64,000 nt of DNA from Competibacter_A sp037045685. Lineage in GTDB: Bacteria; Pseudomonadota; Gammaproteobacteria; Competibacterales; Competibacteraceae. The DNA lies in the NCBI GenBank assembly GCA_037045685.1, contig JBAOII010000023.1, positions 310,001 through 374,000 on the forward strand. Direction: 5' to 3'. The notes under the pieces are model-generated. The model did no database searches and was not told where the DNA came from. It saw only the letters and a program-made list of their open reading frames with translations. Position 1 is the first letter of the stretch; every line of letters begins with the position of its first letter. The position numbers and the translations under genes were made by a program. Below are positions 8,974-17,609 of this stretch, one piece after another.

Positions 8974-10199
8974 CGGATGCGGTGTCGCTGTCGCCCCCGG
9001 CGGTGGTGTGGCGGGTTTTTCTGCCGTTCGCCGCCGGTTATTGCCTGTCTTACATTTACCGCACCATCAATGCGGTGCTGTCGCCTCATCTGGCGGCGGA
9101 GCTGCGGCTGGACGCCGGCGATCTCGGCTTGTTGACCAGCGCCTATTTCCTGACCTTTGCCGCGTTCCAATTGCCCTTGGGCGTGTTGCTGGACCGATTC
9201 GGCCCGCGTCGGGTGGAAGCGACCTTGTTGCTGTTCGCGGCGGCCGGCGCCGGCGTGTTCGCGGCGAGCGGCGGCGTGACGGAGCTGGTGGTCGGCCGGG
9301 GTTTGATCGGGCTGGGGGTGTCGGCCTGCCTGATGGCCAGTTTCAAGGCGTTCGTGATGTGGTTTCCCGCCGAGCGGTTGCCCTCGGCCAACGGCTGGGT
9401 GCTGGCGGCGGGCGGGCTGGGGGCGCTGGCCGCCACCGCGCCGGTCGAAGCCGTGTTGAGGCTGACCGACTGGCGGGGGTTGTTCGCCGGGCTGGCGGGG
9501 TCGAGCGTGGCGGTCGCGCTCGCCCTGTTTCTGGCGGTGCCGGAACGCGGCGGCGCGACGGTGGGGGACTGGCGCTCGCAAGTGCGCGGTGTGGCCGATA
9601 TTTTCCGCAGCGAGGTTTTTTGGTGGATCGCCCCGAGCAGCGTGTTGTCCCAAGCCTCGTTCCTGGCGATTCAGGGCTTGTGGGCGGGTCCCTGGTTGCG
9701 CGACGTGGCGGGGTTGGACAAAGCCTCGGCCGCCGATTGTCTGTTCTGGACCGCGGCGGCCATGGTGGGGGGGTTCCTCGGCATGGGGCAACTGGCCTAC
9801 CGGCTGTCGCGGCGCGGGCTGCCGCCGGTGGCGGTGGCGGCGGGCGGCATGGGTTTGTTCATGCTGGTGCAACTGGCGCTGCTGGCCGGGGTCGGCCCTC
9901 TGCTGCCGCTGTGGGCGCTGTTCGGGTTTTTCGGCACCAGCGGGATGTTGAATTACGCGATTCTGTCGCAAGCCTTCGCGCCCGCTCTCGCGGGCCGGGT
10001 CAACACGGCGCTGAACCTGCCGGTGTTCGTGCTGGCGTTCGCCGGCCAATGGGGCATGGGGGCGATCATCAACCGCTGGCCGGTGGCGGGCGGCGGTTAC
10101 GCCGAAGCCGGCTATCGGCTCGCGTTCGGGCTGGCGCTGGGGGGACAATTGCTTTCTTGGATTTGGTTGCTGGCGAAATGGGCTCGCCGGCGAGCTTAA
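8970..10199 (+). CDS. Major facilitator superfamily transporter
   Basis: A 409-residue inner-membrane protein with about twelve hydrophobic segments. The first helix is FLPFAAGYCLSYIYR. The MFS motif A region between helices 2 and 3 reads GVLLDRFGPRRVE. The ATG at 8970 overlaps the tpm stop, and although the frame stays open far upstream, that stretch is the tpm gene in another frame. The substrate cannot be read from sequence. Coupling to tpm suggests export of a methylated or toxic compound, which is inference. Confidence 0.88.
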   Translation: MTDAVSLSPPAVVWRVFLPFAAGYCLSYIYRTINAVLSPHLAAELRLDAGDLGLLTSAYFLTFAAFQLPLGVLLDRFGPRRVEATLLLFAAAGAGVFAASGGVTELVVGRGLIGLGVSACLMASFKAFVMWFPAERLPSANGWVLAAGGLGALAATAPVEAVLRLTDWRGLFAGLAGSSVAVALALFLAVPERGGATVGDWRSQVRGVADIFRSEVFWWIAPSSVLSQASFLAIQGLWAGPWLRDVAGLDKASAADCLFWTAAAMVGGFLGMGQLAYRLSRRGLPPVAVAAGGMGLFMLVQLALLAGVGPLLPLWALFGFFGTSGMLNYAILSQAFAPALAGRVNTALNLPVFVLAFAGQWGMGAIINRWPVAGGGYAEAGYRLAFGLALGGQLLSWIWLLAKWARRRA

Positions 10200-10267
10200 A
10201 CGGCGAAACGGGTGTCCAACCGGGATAGCGGCGCGAAAAGCCGTCGCGAGCGATGTCGAGCCCGCGC

Positions 10268-10295
10268 ATCGAGCGACCGGTTTGGGTCGCTCGAT
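10268..10295. other. Perfect 11-bp hairpin upstream of the Ser/Thr kinase gene
   Basis: Two perfectly complementary 11-base arms (ATCGAGCGACC and its complement) are separated by a 6-base loop. There is no run of T after the stem, so this is not a textbook intrinsic terminator. It lies 70 bases after the MFS stop and 65 bases before the kinase start. It may end tpm-MFS transcription with factor help or form part of the kinase leader. Confidence 0.5.
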
Positions 10296-10360
10296 CGGCT
10301 GATCGGGCGCGGGATGGGAAACTTGGAGGCGCCCAGAGTCGAGAGGGTTGTTCGAGAGTG

Positions 10361-12625
10361 ATGGAAATTCCAGGCTACACGATAGTGCGCAAGATCGGCG
10401 AAGGCGGTATGGCCACCGTCTATCTCGCCATTCAGGAATCGCTCGGTCGCCAAGTCGCCCTGAAAGTCATGAAATCGGCGCGGGTCAACGATGAGAGCTT
10501 CGCCGATCGGTTTCTGAAGGAAGGGCGCATCATCGCCCAGTTCCAGCATCCGCAAATCATCACGGTCTACGATTTCGGCTCGCACGGCCCCCACTATTAT
10601 TTTTCCATGGAGCTGCTCCCGGAAGGGACCCTGGCGCAGCAAATCGAACAGGGCTTGAGCCTGGAACGCGCCCTTGAGATCGTCAAATCCATCGCCGTGG
10701 CGCTGGCCTACGCCCACAAGCGAGGCGTTATTCATCGCGACATCAAGCCGCAGAATATCCTGTTTCGCCAAGACGGCACCCCGGTGCTCAGCGATTTTGG
10801 CATCGCCAAGCTGGTCGATGCCGACGATACCCAGTTGACCGCGCCCGGACTGGCCATCGGCAGTCCCGTTTACATGAGCCCGGAGCAAATCACCGGCAAG
10901 AAGCTGGATCACCGCTCCGATCTTTACAGCCTCGGTATCGTGTTTTACGAAATGCTCGCCAGGCAGCCGCCTTATCGGGCGGACGATGTCATCGGCATCG
11001 CCATGATGCATTGCGTTCAGCCGGTCCCGGAATTGCCGGCCGGGTTCGGTCAGCTTCAGCCGATGTTGCGGAAACTGTTGGCCAAGGATCCCGCCGACCG
11101 TTTTCAGAATGCCGAGGAATTGATCCGCGCGCTCGAACACCCCAGAATCAGGCAACCGTTTTATTCCTTTCGCGATACGACCCGGATCGCTCGATCGTTT
11201 AAAAGCTACTCGCAGCCCAAGAAGATCGTTTTGGCGGGTGGGTTATTCTTGTCAATCATGGCCGTGGGCAGCACGATTTATTCGACCCTTTTTTGGCGAT
11301 TGACCCGCACCGATTCCGAAATCGGCGCCGTTGACTTGCCGCCCGTACCGGAAAGTCGCGCCGCGCTCACCGCCAATTACGAGCAGCTTGCCGTCAGGCA
11401 TTTTCAGAAGGAAGAATTCGGGCCAAGCCTGGAATTGATCAAACTGGGTCTTAACGCTTCACCGAACGATGGCCGGCTGCTGGCGTTACGCGAAAAGGTC
11501 GAACGCCATCAGGACGCCTCCCGCTTGCTGGAACAGGCCCAGCGCGACTATCGCGACGGTATGTTCGAGCGGAGCCTGCAACGGGTCGAGGAAGGGCTGC
11601 GGCGCGTGCCCGATCACGGCGGATTGGCGCTGTTGCGCGATACCTTGCGCACCCGAGCGGAAGACCGGCAACGACAGGCCGAGCAATTCTTGTCGCAGGC
11701 GCACGCCCGCTGGCAGGCGGGCGATTCCGAGGGTAGCTTGAAACTGATCGAGCAAGGCTTGCAACAGGTTGCCGGCCACCCCGAATTGGTGACGCTGCGC
11801 GAGGTGATTCAAGGCCAGAGCAAGCAGCGGCAACACGTCGCCCAACTGCTGGCTCAAGCGCGCGATTTGCTGGGGCGGGGCGAGCTGGACGAAAGCCTGA
11901 AGCGGATCGAGGAAGGGCTGAGTTCGGCCTCCGAACAGTCCGATTTTCTCGCATTGCGCGATCAGGTGAAAACGGCCATCGCGACCAACAACCGTATCGG
12001 CGAATTGCTGCGGGATTGCGCCACCCGCTTCCCGCTAGACCGTCTGACCGACCAGCAGGGCAGCGAGGTGGCAGCGTGCTACAATCAAATATTGGCGCTG
12101 TCGCCCGATCACGGCCAGGCGCGCGCCAGGTTGGAGCAAGTCGCCGACCGCTACGCGGATTTGGCGAATGGCGCCCTCGACAAAGCGGATTTTCGACTGG
12201 CCGACGCATATTTGGCGCAACTGGCCCGGATCAGGCCCGATCATGCCCGACTCGCCAGCCTGAACCGGACGCTGCGGTCCAAGCGGGAGCAGGCGGCCAT
12301 CGAGGCGCGGCGGATGCTGGAGAGCGAAGCCAAGCGGCGGGCCGCCGACGAGGCCAAGCGTCAAGCCGCCGAAGAGGCAAAACGCCGCGCCAGCGCGACT
12401 CTCCCCACAACCCCGCCGGCCAATCCGCCGGCGCGTCCGAAATCACCCGAAGGCACGGTTTTTAAACCCGAAATAACGGCGTCGCCGAAACCGGCCAAAC
12501 CCAGAGCGGAGCTCGCCGGCCAGCCGCGCCAAAAAGGGCCAAAGCCCGGCTGCCGAGAAGCGCTGCTCAAGGCGCAGCTCGGAGAACCGCTCTCAGCCAC
12601 CGAACAGGAGGAGTGCAGACCATGA
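10361..12625 (+). CDS. Membrane Ser/Thr protein kinase with repeat-containing extracytoplasmic region
   Basis: A 754-residue Hanks-type kinase. The kinase domain (about 5-262) is complete: glycine loop GEGGMATV, ATP-binding Lys in VALKVMK, catalytic VIHRDIKPQNIL, metal-binding SDFGIAK, and GSPVYMSPEQ in the activation segment. One membrane helix follows (about 288-310, IVLAGGLFLSIMAVGSTIY). The outer part (360-660) has roughly 70-residue degenerate TPR-like repeats built on 'LLEQAQRDYRDGMFERSLQRVEEGL'-type units, then an Ala/Lys-rich helix and a Pro-rich tail ending in a Cys-containing segment. Its stop overlaps the start of an OmpA-like lipoprotein gene, so kinase and lipoprotein are probably one functional unit across the envelope. 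The start at ATG 10361 puts the kinase domain at the very N-terminus. Confidence 0.9.
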   Translation: MEIPGYTIVRKIGEGGMATVYLAIQESLGRQVALKVMKSARVNDESFADRFLKEGRIIAQFQHPQIITVYDFGSHGPHYYFSMELLPEGTLAQQIEQGLSLERALEIVKSIAVALAYAHKRGVIHRDIKPQNILFRQDGTPVLSDFGIAKLVDADDTQLTAPGLAIGSPVYMSPEQITGKKLDHRSDLYSLGIVFYEMLARQPPYRADDVIGIAMMHCVQPVPELPAGFGQLQPMLRKLLAKDPADRFQNAEELIRALEHPRIRQPFYSFRDTTRIARSFKSYSQPKKIVLAGGLFLSIMAVGSTIYSTLFWRLTRTDSEIGAVDLPPVPESRAALTANYEQLAVRHFQKEEFGPSLELIKLGLNASPNDGRLLALREKVERHQDASRLLEQAQRDYRDGMFERSLQRVEEGLRRVPDHGGLALLRDTLRTRAEDRQRQAEQFLSQAHARWQAGDSEGSLKLIEQGLQQVAGHPELVTLREVIQGQSKQRQHVAQLLAQARDLLGRGELDESLKRIEEGLSSASEQSDFLALRDQVKTAIATNNRIGELLRDCATRFPLDRLTDQQGSEVAACYNQILALSPDHGQARARLEQVADRYADLANGALDKADFRLADAYLAQLARIRPDHARLASLNRTLRSKREQAAIEARRMLESEAKRRAADEAKRQAAEEAKRRASATLPTTPPANPPARPKSPEGTVFKPEITASPKPAKPRAELAGQPRQKGPKPGCREALLKAQLGEPLSATEQEECRP

Positions 12626-13878
12626 ATGTGTTTCAGCTTGATTGCCCAGGACTTATGCGGAGTTTGGGCGCTTTGGCGCTCGCGGCGTTCCTGGGGGGAT
12701 TAGGAGGATGCACCACCCCGCCCGCCGACGAGAAACAGGCATCAGCTCCGGCCCCGCCGGTTCAGCCGGTTCCCTTCGATGAGGCGATGCTGAAGGCAGC
12801 GAACGACTTGTTCGGCCGCGCGCAGTTGCCCGATGCGGGCGCCAAGGAAGCGGCCAAATATGCTCTGGTGATCGATCCCTTGATCGACGGTGTAACGGGC
12901 GCGCAATCGGCCGCCACCCGCTCCATGGAAGCGCGCCTGGTCGAATTGGTCAAGAACAAGTATCCGCAATTTGCGGTGCAACCCTTCTCGACGGCGACGG
13001 TGGCCAAATCCCCCATCGTGCTGGTCGGCACGTTTACCGGCGTCAACAAGGAAGGAAAAACCGAGGGCGCGCGCGACGCGTTCCGCATCTGTCTGGCGCT
13101 GGCCGATCTCAAGACGGGCAAGATCATCTCCAAGGGTACCGCTCGCGCCAAGCCCGAAGGGGTCAATATCACCCCCACCACCTATTTTAAAGACAGCCCC
13201 ACTTGGACGCCGGATCAGGCCACGGAGGGTTACATCAAGACCTGCCAGGGCACCAAGGCGGGCGATCCGATCAATCCCGCTTATGTGGATCGCATTCTCA
13301 CGGCGGCGCTGATCAGCGAGGCGATCAACGCCTACAACGACCGTCAGTACCAGAAAGCGTTAGAGCTGTACCAGAGCGCGCTCCGCTCGCCGGGGGGCCA
13401 GCAGTTGCGGGTCTACAACGGTCTTTATCTCGCCAGTTGGAAGCTGGGCCGCCGCGACGACGCGACCGATGCCTTCGGCAAGATCGTGGACTATGGCTTG
13501 ACCAACAAGCGCCTCGCCGTCAAGTTTTTATTCAGGCCCGGCTCGACCGACTTCTTGGCGGACCGGCAGGTTTCGGGGCCGTACCCGCTGTGGCTGAAGC
13601 AGATCGCTGAAGGCACCGCCCAGAATCAGGGGTGTCTGGAGGTTGTCGGGCACACCAGCCGCACCGGTCCCGAGCCGATCAACGAGCGCTTGTCCCTGCT
13701 CCGGGCCGAATCCATCAAGACCAAATTGGAGCGGGACCGGCCGGCGCTGAAAGCCCGGACCATCGCCAACGGCGTGGGTTCGAAGGAGAATCTCATCGGC
13801 ACCGGCACCGACGACGCTCGGGACGCGCTGGATCGACGGGTCGAGTTCAAGGTGGTCGATTGTCGCGCGCCCGGTTAA
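12622..13878 (+). CDS. Lipoprotein with OmpA-like peptidoglycan-binding domain
   Basis: A 418-residue protein with a lipoprotein signal (AAFLGGLGGC, lipobox LGGC around residue 30), a conserved but unassigned middle domain (50-210), a TPR-like segment (about 235-275, EAINAYNDRQYQKALELYQSAL) and a C-terminal OmpA/MotB domain (290-415: LEVVGHTSRTGPEPINERLSLLRAESI ending in RRVEFKVV, split here from one continuous motif region). The ATG at 12622 follows AGGAGGAG and overlaps the kinase stop (ATGA), whereas a GTG three codons earlier would sit on the ribosome site. The likely place is the outer-membrane inner leaflet, bound to peptidoglycan. A role as sensor or partner of the coupled kinase is inference. 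Confidence 0.85.
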   Translation: MNVFQLDCPGLMRSLGALALAAFLGGLGGCTTPPADEKQASAPAPPVQPVPFDEAMLKAANDLFGRAQLPDAGAKEAAKYALVIDPLIDGVTGAQSAATRSMEARLVELVKNKYPQFAVQPFSTATVAKSPIVLVGTFTGVNKEGKTEGARDAFRICLALADLKTGKIISKGTARAKPEGVNITPTTYFKDSPTWTPDQATEGYIKTCQGTKAGDPINPAYVDRILTAALISEAINAYNDRQYQKALELYQSALRSPGGQQLRVYNGLYLASWKLGRRDDATDAFGKIVDYGLTNKRLAVKFLFRPGSTDFLADRQVSGPYPLWLKQIAEGTAQNQGCLEVVGHTSRTGPEPINERLSLLRAESIKTKLERDRPALKARTIANGVGSKENLIGTGTDDARDALDRRVEFKVVDCRAPG

Positions 13879-13942
13879 ATCGCGGGGCGGGAGCGATCGA
13901 GCGCGGCGGTCGGCTCGGCGTCTGACAGGCCGCACAAAAATT

Positions 13943-13978
13943 CCCCTCTCCCTGCGGAGAGGGGTTGGGTGGTAAGGG
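13943..13978 (-). repeat. Dispersed palindromic repeat, copy 1 (reverse orientation)
   Basis: CCCCTCTCC-CTGC-GGAGAGGGG followed by TTGGGTGG, the reverse complement of the consensus seen elsewhere in the window. It lies between two convergent genes (the OmpA lipoprotein and the Sel1 lipoprotein), where it could fold as a bidirectional stem-loop. No T-run is present. Confidence 0.75.
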
Positions 13979-14023
13979 CGTCAGTTCGACGAGCCGGCTC
14001 GCCGAAGCTGTACCGAAACGTCT

Positions 14024-14626
14024 CTAAAACCGCGCGGGCCTGGTTTTACTTTCCCACTCGGCGGCTTGGCGCGGATCGCGCGGTAAGCCCAGCTCGCCGT
14101 TCCGATACGCTTGCGCCAGGCGGCGAGCCGCGTCGGAGTGCCCTCCGGCGCTGGCCCGCCGCAGCCAGGCGATGGCCGCCGGATCGTCGCGGCCGACGCC
14201 GCGACCTTCCGCGTAAGCCAGCGCGACCTGATATTGCGCCGGCGCATAACCCCGCTCGGCCAAGCGCTGAAACCACTCGAAGGCCAGTTCCGGCGAGGCG
14301 GGCAGCCCTTCGCCGCGCCGATAAGATTCGGCCAACCAGTACTGTCCGCCCACATCGCCTCCCCGCGCCGCTTTGTCGAACCAATAGCTGGCCAGCCGGG
14401 CGTTGCGCTGGACGCCAAGACCTTGGCGATACAGGAAACCCAGCCGAAACTGGGAAGGCGCGTGGCCGTTTTCCGCCAGCGAGGCCAAGGTCGCGGCCCC
14501 GGCGCGGTAATCGCGGTGAAACAACTGTTGCATCCCTGTCCGGTATCGCGCCTGCTGGAGATCGTCGCAGCCGGTCAGCAGCGACAGGCACACCAGCAGC
14601 AGCAAGGAGCGGGGAAGACGCGACAT
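14024..14626 (-). CDS. Sel1-repeat lipoprotein
   Basis: A 200-residue exported protein: signal peptide with lipobox (LLLLVCLSLLTGC, Cys at about 19), then four Sel1-like repeats of about 36 residues (for example APSQFRLGFLYRQGLGVQRN, GGQYWLAESYRRGEGLP, APAQYQVALAYAEGRGVG). Such repeats form helical solenoids for protein binding. The ATG at 14626 overlaps the stop of the upstream membrane gene (TGATG), so it is translated with the XrtH module. The frame stays open further upstream but lies there within that membrane gene. A role as accessory to the exosortase is inferred from coupling only. Confidence 0.85.
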   Translation of the reverse strand: MSRLPRSLLLLVCLSLLTGCDDLQQARYRTGMQQLFHRDYRAGAATLASLAENGHAPSQFRLGFLYRQGLGVQRNARLASYWFDKAARGGDVGGQYWLAESYRRGEGLPASPELAFEWFQRLAERGYAPAQYQVALAYAEGRGVGRDDPAAIAWLRRASAGGHSDAARRLAQAYRNGELGLPRDPRQAAEWESKTRPARF

Positions 14627-15309
14627 CACGCCTCGGGGTCCGAGGGCAGGGACGGTGGCGAAGAGGGCCGGGAACCCGAGCGGATACCCCGTTGCAGCAA
14701 CCCGCCGAGGATGACCTTGCGCAAAAACGAGCGGTGCAACAGCAGCCAAGCGAGCAGCGGCGCGACCACCGGCAGCACCAGCACCGCCAGTTGCCGGCCC
14801 AGCCCCCACAGATAATAGGATGCCGGCGAATCCGGCAGGGCCAGGGCGAAATCGGCGGGCGGGGTTTCGGTCAGCGAGGGCACATGCGTTCGGTACAGCG
14901 CCAGTTGAAACTGCGCGTACAGCAGGACCATGGCGCAGATCACCGGCAGCAGGGCGAGCGTACCGAGCAGCAGCCGACGGAGCAGCGCCCGCCCCGGCGT
15001 GGCCAAGGTCAAGCCCCAGAACAGCGGCAGGATCACGGTCGCGCGGTTGAACGCCAGCGGCAGGGCCGCGAACATCTGGGCCGAGTCGGTCAGCGGTGGC
15101 AGCAGGCTGACGAGCAAGCCTTTGTCGCCGTCCAGGCCGACGCCCAGGACGGCTTCCGGCCACAGCCACGGACTGAGCAGGCCGACGCCGTGCCCCAGCC
15201 CTTTCGCCAGCGGTTCCCGGACGAGCCACCACCACGCCATCAAGCAGAGCGGCAGGCAGAGCGCCGCGCCCAGCAGCAAGCGCAGCAGCGGATCAAGCGG
15301 CTGTCGCAT
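14626..15309 (-). CDS. Exosortase H-associated membrane protein
   Basis: A 227-residue integral membrane protein with about five hydrophobic segments (LLLGAALCLPLCLMAWWW at the N-terminus, LLPVICAMVLLYAQFQL in the middle, LAVLVLPVVAPLLAWLLL late) and a Ser/Pro-rich cytoplasmic tail. Its start overlaps the end of xrtH by 17 bases. A protein of this size and position regularly accompanies XrtH in IPTL-CTERM systems, and I assign it on that context rather than on motifs. No catalytic residues are visible. Confidence 0.75.
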   Translation of the reverse strand: MRQPLDPLLRLLLGAALCLPLCLMAWWWLVREPLAKGLGHGVGLLSPWLWPEAVLGVGLDGDKGLLVSLLPPLTDSAQMFAALPLAFNRATVILPLFWGLTLATPGRALLRRLLLGTLALLPVICAMVLLYAQFQLALYRTHVPSLTETPPADFALALPDSPASYYLWGLGRQLAVLVLPVVAPLLAWLLLHRSFLRKVILGGLLQRGIRSGSRPSSPPSLPSDPEA

Positions 15310-15790
15310 CGGGTATGGTCGTCAGCGGCAACCGGCGCAGCCACAGCAGGAAAATCAGCAGCACGTCCATCAGGATCAGCGCATCCCAGACGTACCAGTG
15401 CACCCAGTAAAACCACGCCGGTTTCCAGACCCCCAGGTACACCAGACTGACGATGCGCGCCAAATTGAGAATCTGGACGCCCAGGAAGCCGATCAACAGC
15501 CCCACCAGCCGATGCGGCCATGGAGCGGGAAAGGCCAGCATGGCGGTCCACAGCAGCAGGGTGGCTTCCACCCCGTTGCAGAGATCGAGAATGCGCACGC
15601 TGAAACCGGGGATGCTCAGCACGTTGCCCTGGACCCAGGCTTGGCCCCCGAAAAAGGTGATGACCGCGCCGGCCGCGACCGTCAACCCATCGGTGAAAGG
15701 CGCGATGACGCCGTCCCGAACCGGGGGCAGGTAGACCGTGCCGTACAGCATCAGCCCGATTCCGACAAAGGCCAGCAAAAAGCGTCGCAT
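15293..15790 (-). CDS. xrtH: Exosortase H
   Basis: A 165-residue multi-pass transpeptidase of the exosortase/archaeosortase superfamily, which cleaves C-terminal IPTL-CTERM sorting signals in the inner membrane. The catalytic triad is in place: Cys71 in LDLCNGVEA, Arg112 in NLARIVSLVYLG and His131 in WVHWYVWDAL, each next to a hydrophobic helix. It is short compared with the EpsH/XrtA class (about 270-300) and matches the compact XrtH form. A matching IPTL-CTERM substrate is encoded 2 kb upstream on the same strand, which supports the assignment. Confidence 0.92.
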   Translation of the reverse strand: MRRFLLAFVGIGLMLYGTVYLPPVRDGVIAPFTDGLTVAAGAVITFFGGQAWVQGNVLSIPGFSVRILDLCNGVEATLLLWTAMLAFPAPWPHRLVGLLIGFLGVQILNLARIVSLVYLGVWKPAWFYWVHWYVWDALILMDVLLIFLLWLRRLPLTTIPDATAA

Positions 15791-15864
15791 CTTGGAAAGA
15801 AACCGATAACGGGTTGATTCTGATCAGACCGAAACGGGCGCGCGGCGTTCGGAAGCGACGGCTT

Positions 15865-16452
15865 TCAACGCGCCAGCACCGCCATGGTTTTAGCGTGTCC
15901 TTTGGCGGGCAGCGGTAGCCGGTTGTAGCCGCTCTTTTCGGCGGCGCGGGCGGCCTCCAGCAGCGCGGCCATGGTCGGCGTATAGTCGCCGACGAGCCAG
16001 CGTCGGTAGCGTTTTTCTTTTGGTTTGCCGATCGGTTTTTCCAGCAACAAAGCCAGCTTGCCGGTGGCGGGATCGAACACCACCCCGACGCTGTTGCCGC
16101 ATTGGCCGGGCTTGCAACCGCTGATGTAGACGAACTCCCCCTGCGGCGCGCTTAAAAATCGATTGAGCGCCGAGCGCATTTTCATCGGCGCCAACCAGGG
16201 TCCGTCGCTGCGCTTAACGGCGGCCGGTAACTGGTTGATCGCGTTTTGATAGGGGCGCTGGAAAGCGGCTTGGTCGAGCGTGCTGTAGGCGTAAACCTGA
16301 TAAGCCGCCCACTGTTGCGGAAACGGCGAGTCCCGCGCGGAGTCCAGTAAGGCGCGGGCGAGAGCATGGGTATCATCCGCTGCCCAACTTGTCGCCATGC
16401 CCAGCCATAATCCGAGCAAGCATGGCAGGCATCTCAAGGCGTTGGAAATCAT
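15865..16452 (-). CDS. Ivy-like secreted protein (lysozyme-inhibitor family, tentative)
   Basis: A 195-residue protein with a signal peptide cleaved after TSWA. The segment YISGCKPGQCGNSVGVVFDP resembles the CKPHDC active-site loop of Ivy (inhibitor of vertebrate lysozyme), flanked as in Ivy by a predicted beta-strand on each side. The inhibitory His of that loop is Gly here, so lysozyme inhibition is doubtful or altered. It is also longer than Ivy (about 150) at the C-terminus. Periplasmic location is expected. It sits between xrtH and the solute-binding protein on the same strand, with no visible functional link. Confidence 0.6.
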   Translation of the reverse strand: MISNALRCLPCLLGLWLGMATSWAADDTHALARALLDSARDSPFPQQWAAYQVYAYSTLDQAAFQRPYQNAINQLPAAVKRSDGPWLAPMKMRSALNRFLSAPQGEFVYISGCKPGQCGNSVGVVFDPATGKLALLLEKPIGKPKEKRYRRWLVGDYTPTMAALLEAARAAEKSGYNRLPLPAKGHAKTMAVLAR

Positions 16453-16477
16453 GTCGGTGTTCTTCTTGGGCCGCGAG

Positions 16478-17314
16478 CTATTCGGCGACCCGACTGGCCC
16501 AATCGCGGGTCTTGAACCAATAGTCGTGACGCTCTTTCAGCCAGCCGTCCTGTTGGCGCAGCAGAATCCAGTTGTTGAAGAAGTTAAGCGCATCGGGATC
16601 GCCCTTGCGCAGCGCGAAGCCTTCCGCCCCCTGCACGAACGGCTCGGGGATCGGCAGAAACAGTTTGTCGGGGTGCTTCAGCGCCTCGAACGCGGGCGTG
16701 GGTGTGCTGGTGACGAAGGCGTGGGCCTTGCCGTTCAACACTTCCTGCAACGCCAGCGCGTCCTCGTCGAACAGGCGCAGCGTGGCCTTGGGCATCAGGC
16801 GCTTGGCGGCGGTCGCGGGGGTCGCGCCGCGCCGCGCCGCCAGCACCACGTCGGCTTTGTCGAACGCTGCCAGCGAGTTGAGGCCGGCCGCCAGCTCCTT
16901 GTTGGCGACCATGTGGATGCCGGAGTTGGCGTAGGGCAGGGAGAAATTAACCGTCAGGTTGCGTTCCGGCGTGATCGACATGCCGCCGATGATCAGGTCG
17001 AACTTGCCGGCCAGCAGAGCGGGGATAATGCCATCCCAGGCGGTCGGCACGAATTCGGCCTTGACCTTCATATCCTCCGCCAATCGCTTGGCGACATCGA
17101 CTTCATAGCCGATCAGTTCGCCGTTCTTGTCGCGCATCGCCCACGGGACGAAGGTGGACATGCCGATCTTGATCGCGCCGCGCTTCTTGATGGTTTCCAG
17201 CACGCTGTCGGCGGCGAGTTGCTGGCTGGCGTTTTGGGCGCGAGCGAGCGGGGGCAAGAGCAGGGCGAGCGCCAAGACGGCGGCCGTCAACAAGGCGGTC
17301 AGGCGGGCTGGCAT
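16478..17314 (-). CDS. ABC transporter solute-binding protein, family 3 (amino-acid type)
   Basis: A 278-residue periplasmic binding protein. A signal peptide (ALLTAAVLALALLLPPLARA, cut before QNASQ) is followed by the SBP_bac_3 fold: IKIGMSTFVPWAMRD, GYEVDVAKRLAEDMKVKAEFV, GIIPALLAGKFDLIIGGMSIT and a C-terminal NNWILLRQQDGWLKE. It probably binds a polar amino acid. No permease or ATPase gene lies beside it, so it is an orphan here. Its first 68 codons and 92 upstream bases are duplicated perfectly at 19688-19984. ATG 17314 was chosen because it starts the signal peptide and follows CGAGGA. Confidence 0.9.
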   Translation of the reverse strand: MPARLTALLTAAVLALALLLPPLARAQNASQQLAADSVLETIKKRGAIKIGMSTFVPWAMRDKNGELIGYEVDVAKRLAEDMKVKAEFVPTAWDGIIPALLAGKFDLIIGGMSITPERNLTVNFSLPYANSGIHMVANKELAAGLNSLAAFDKADVVLAARRGATPATAAKRLMPKATLRLFDEDALALQEVLNGKAHAFVTSTPTPAFEALKHPDKLFLPIPEPFVQGAEGFALRKGDPDALNFFNNWILLRQQDGWLKERHDYWFKTRDWASRVAE

Positions 17315-17406
17315 GAGAATGATCCTCGGGATAGCGGTCGGATTCGTGAACAGGTATAGCGGACTATCCGAACTTGGGCAACCGAATCGGTTTCGGCCAT
17401 CGCCCG
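17110..17406 (-). repeat. 297-bp perfect direct repeat, copy A
   Basis: It covers the first 68 codons of the solute-binding protein gene plus 92 bases before its start. It is identical base for base, by eye, to 19688-19984, in the same orientation and offset by exactly 2578. Outside these limits the two flanks diverge at once. Confidence 0.95.
17353..17381 (-). promoter_or_regulatory. Sigma-70-like promoter of the solute-binding protein gene
   Basis: On the minus strand TTGCCC (17376-17381) is separated by exactly 17 bases from TATACC (17353-17358), about 40 bases before the ATG at 17314. Both hexamers match the TTGACA/TATAAT consensus in four of six positions. It lies inside repeat copy A, so an identical promoter exists in copy B. 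Confidence 0.6.
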
Positions 17407-17609
17407 AACGCGCGACGTTCCGCGTCTCGCTTGGAAGTTTGGCAACTCCCGGTAACGGTCCAAGCTTTCCGAACTCGCTACAACCAATCATTCAATCCTG
17501 TCGCTCCTTAGCTTATGAAACCGAATGCTTCTCCCATTTCCTACGATCTCACCGACGACTGGCCGGTTATCATCGCCCCACTCTCCAGATCAGAGCAGGG
17601 CGGTTGTGT

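Noticed and set aside
8937..10148. Minus-strand ORF of 403 codons opposite the MFS transporter
   Set aside because: A composition artefact; the plus strand shows regular membrane helices and motif A.
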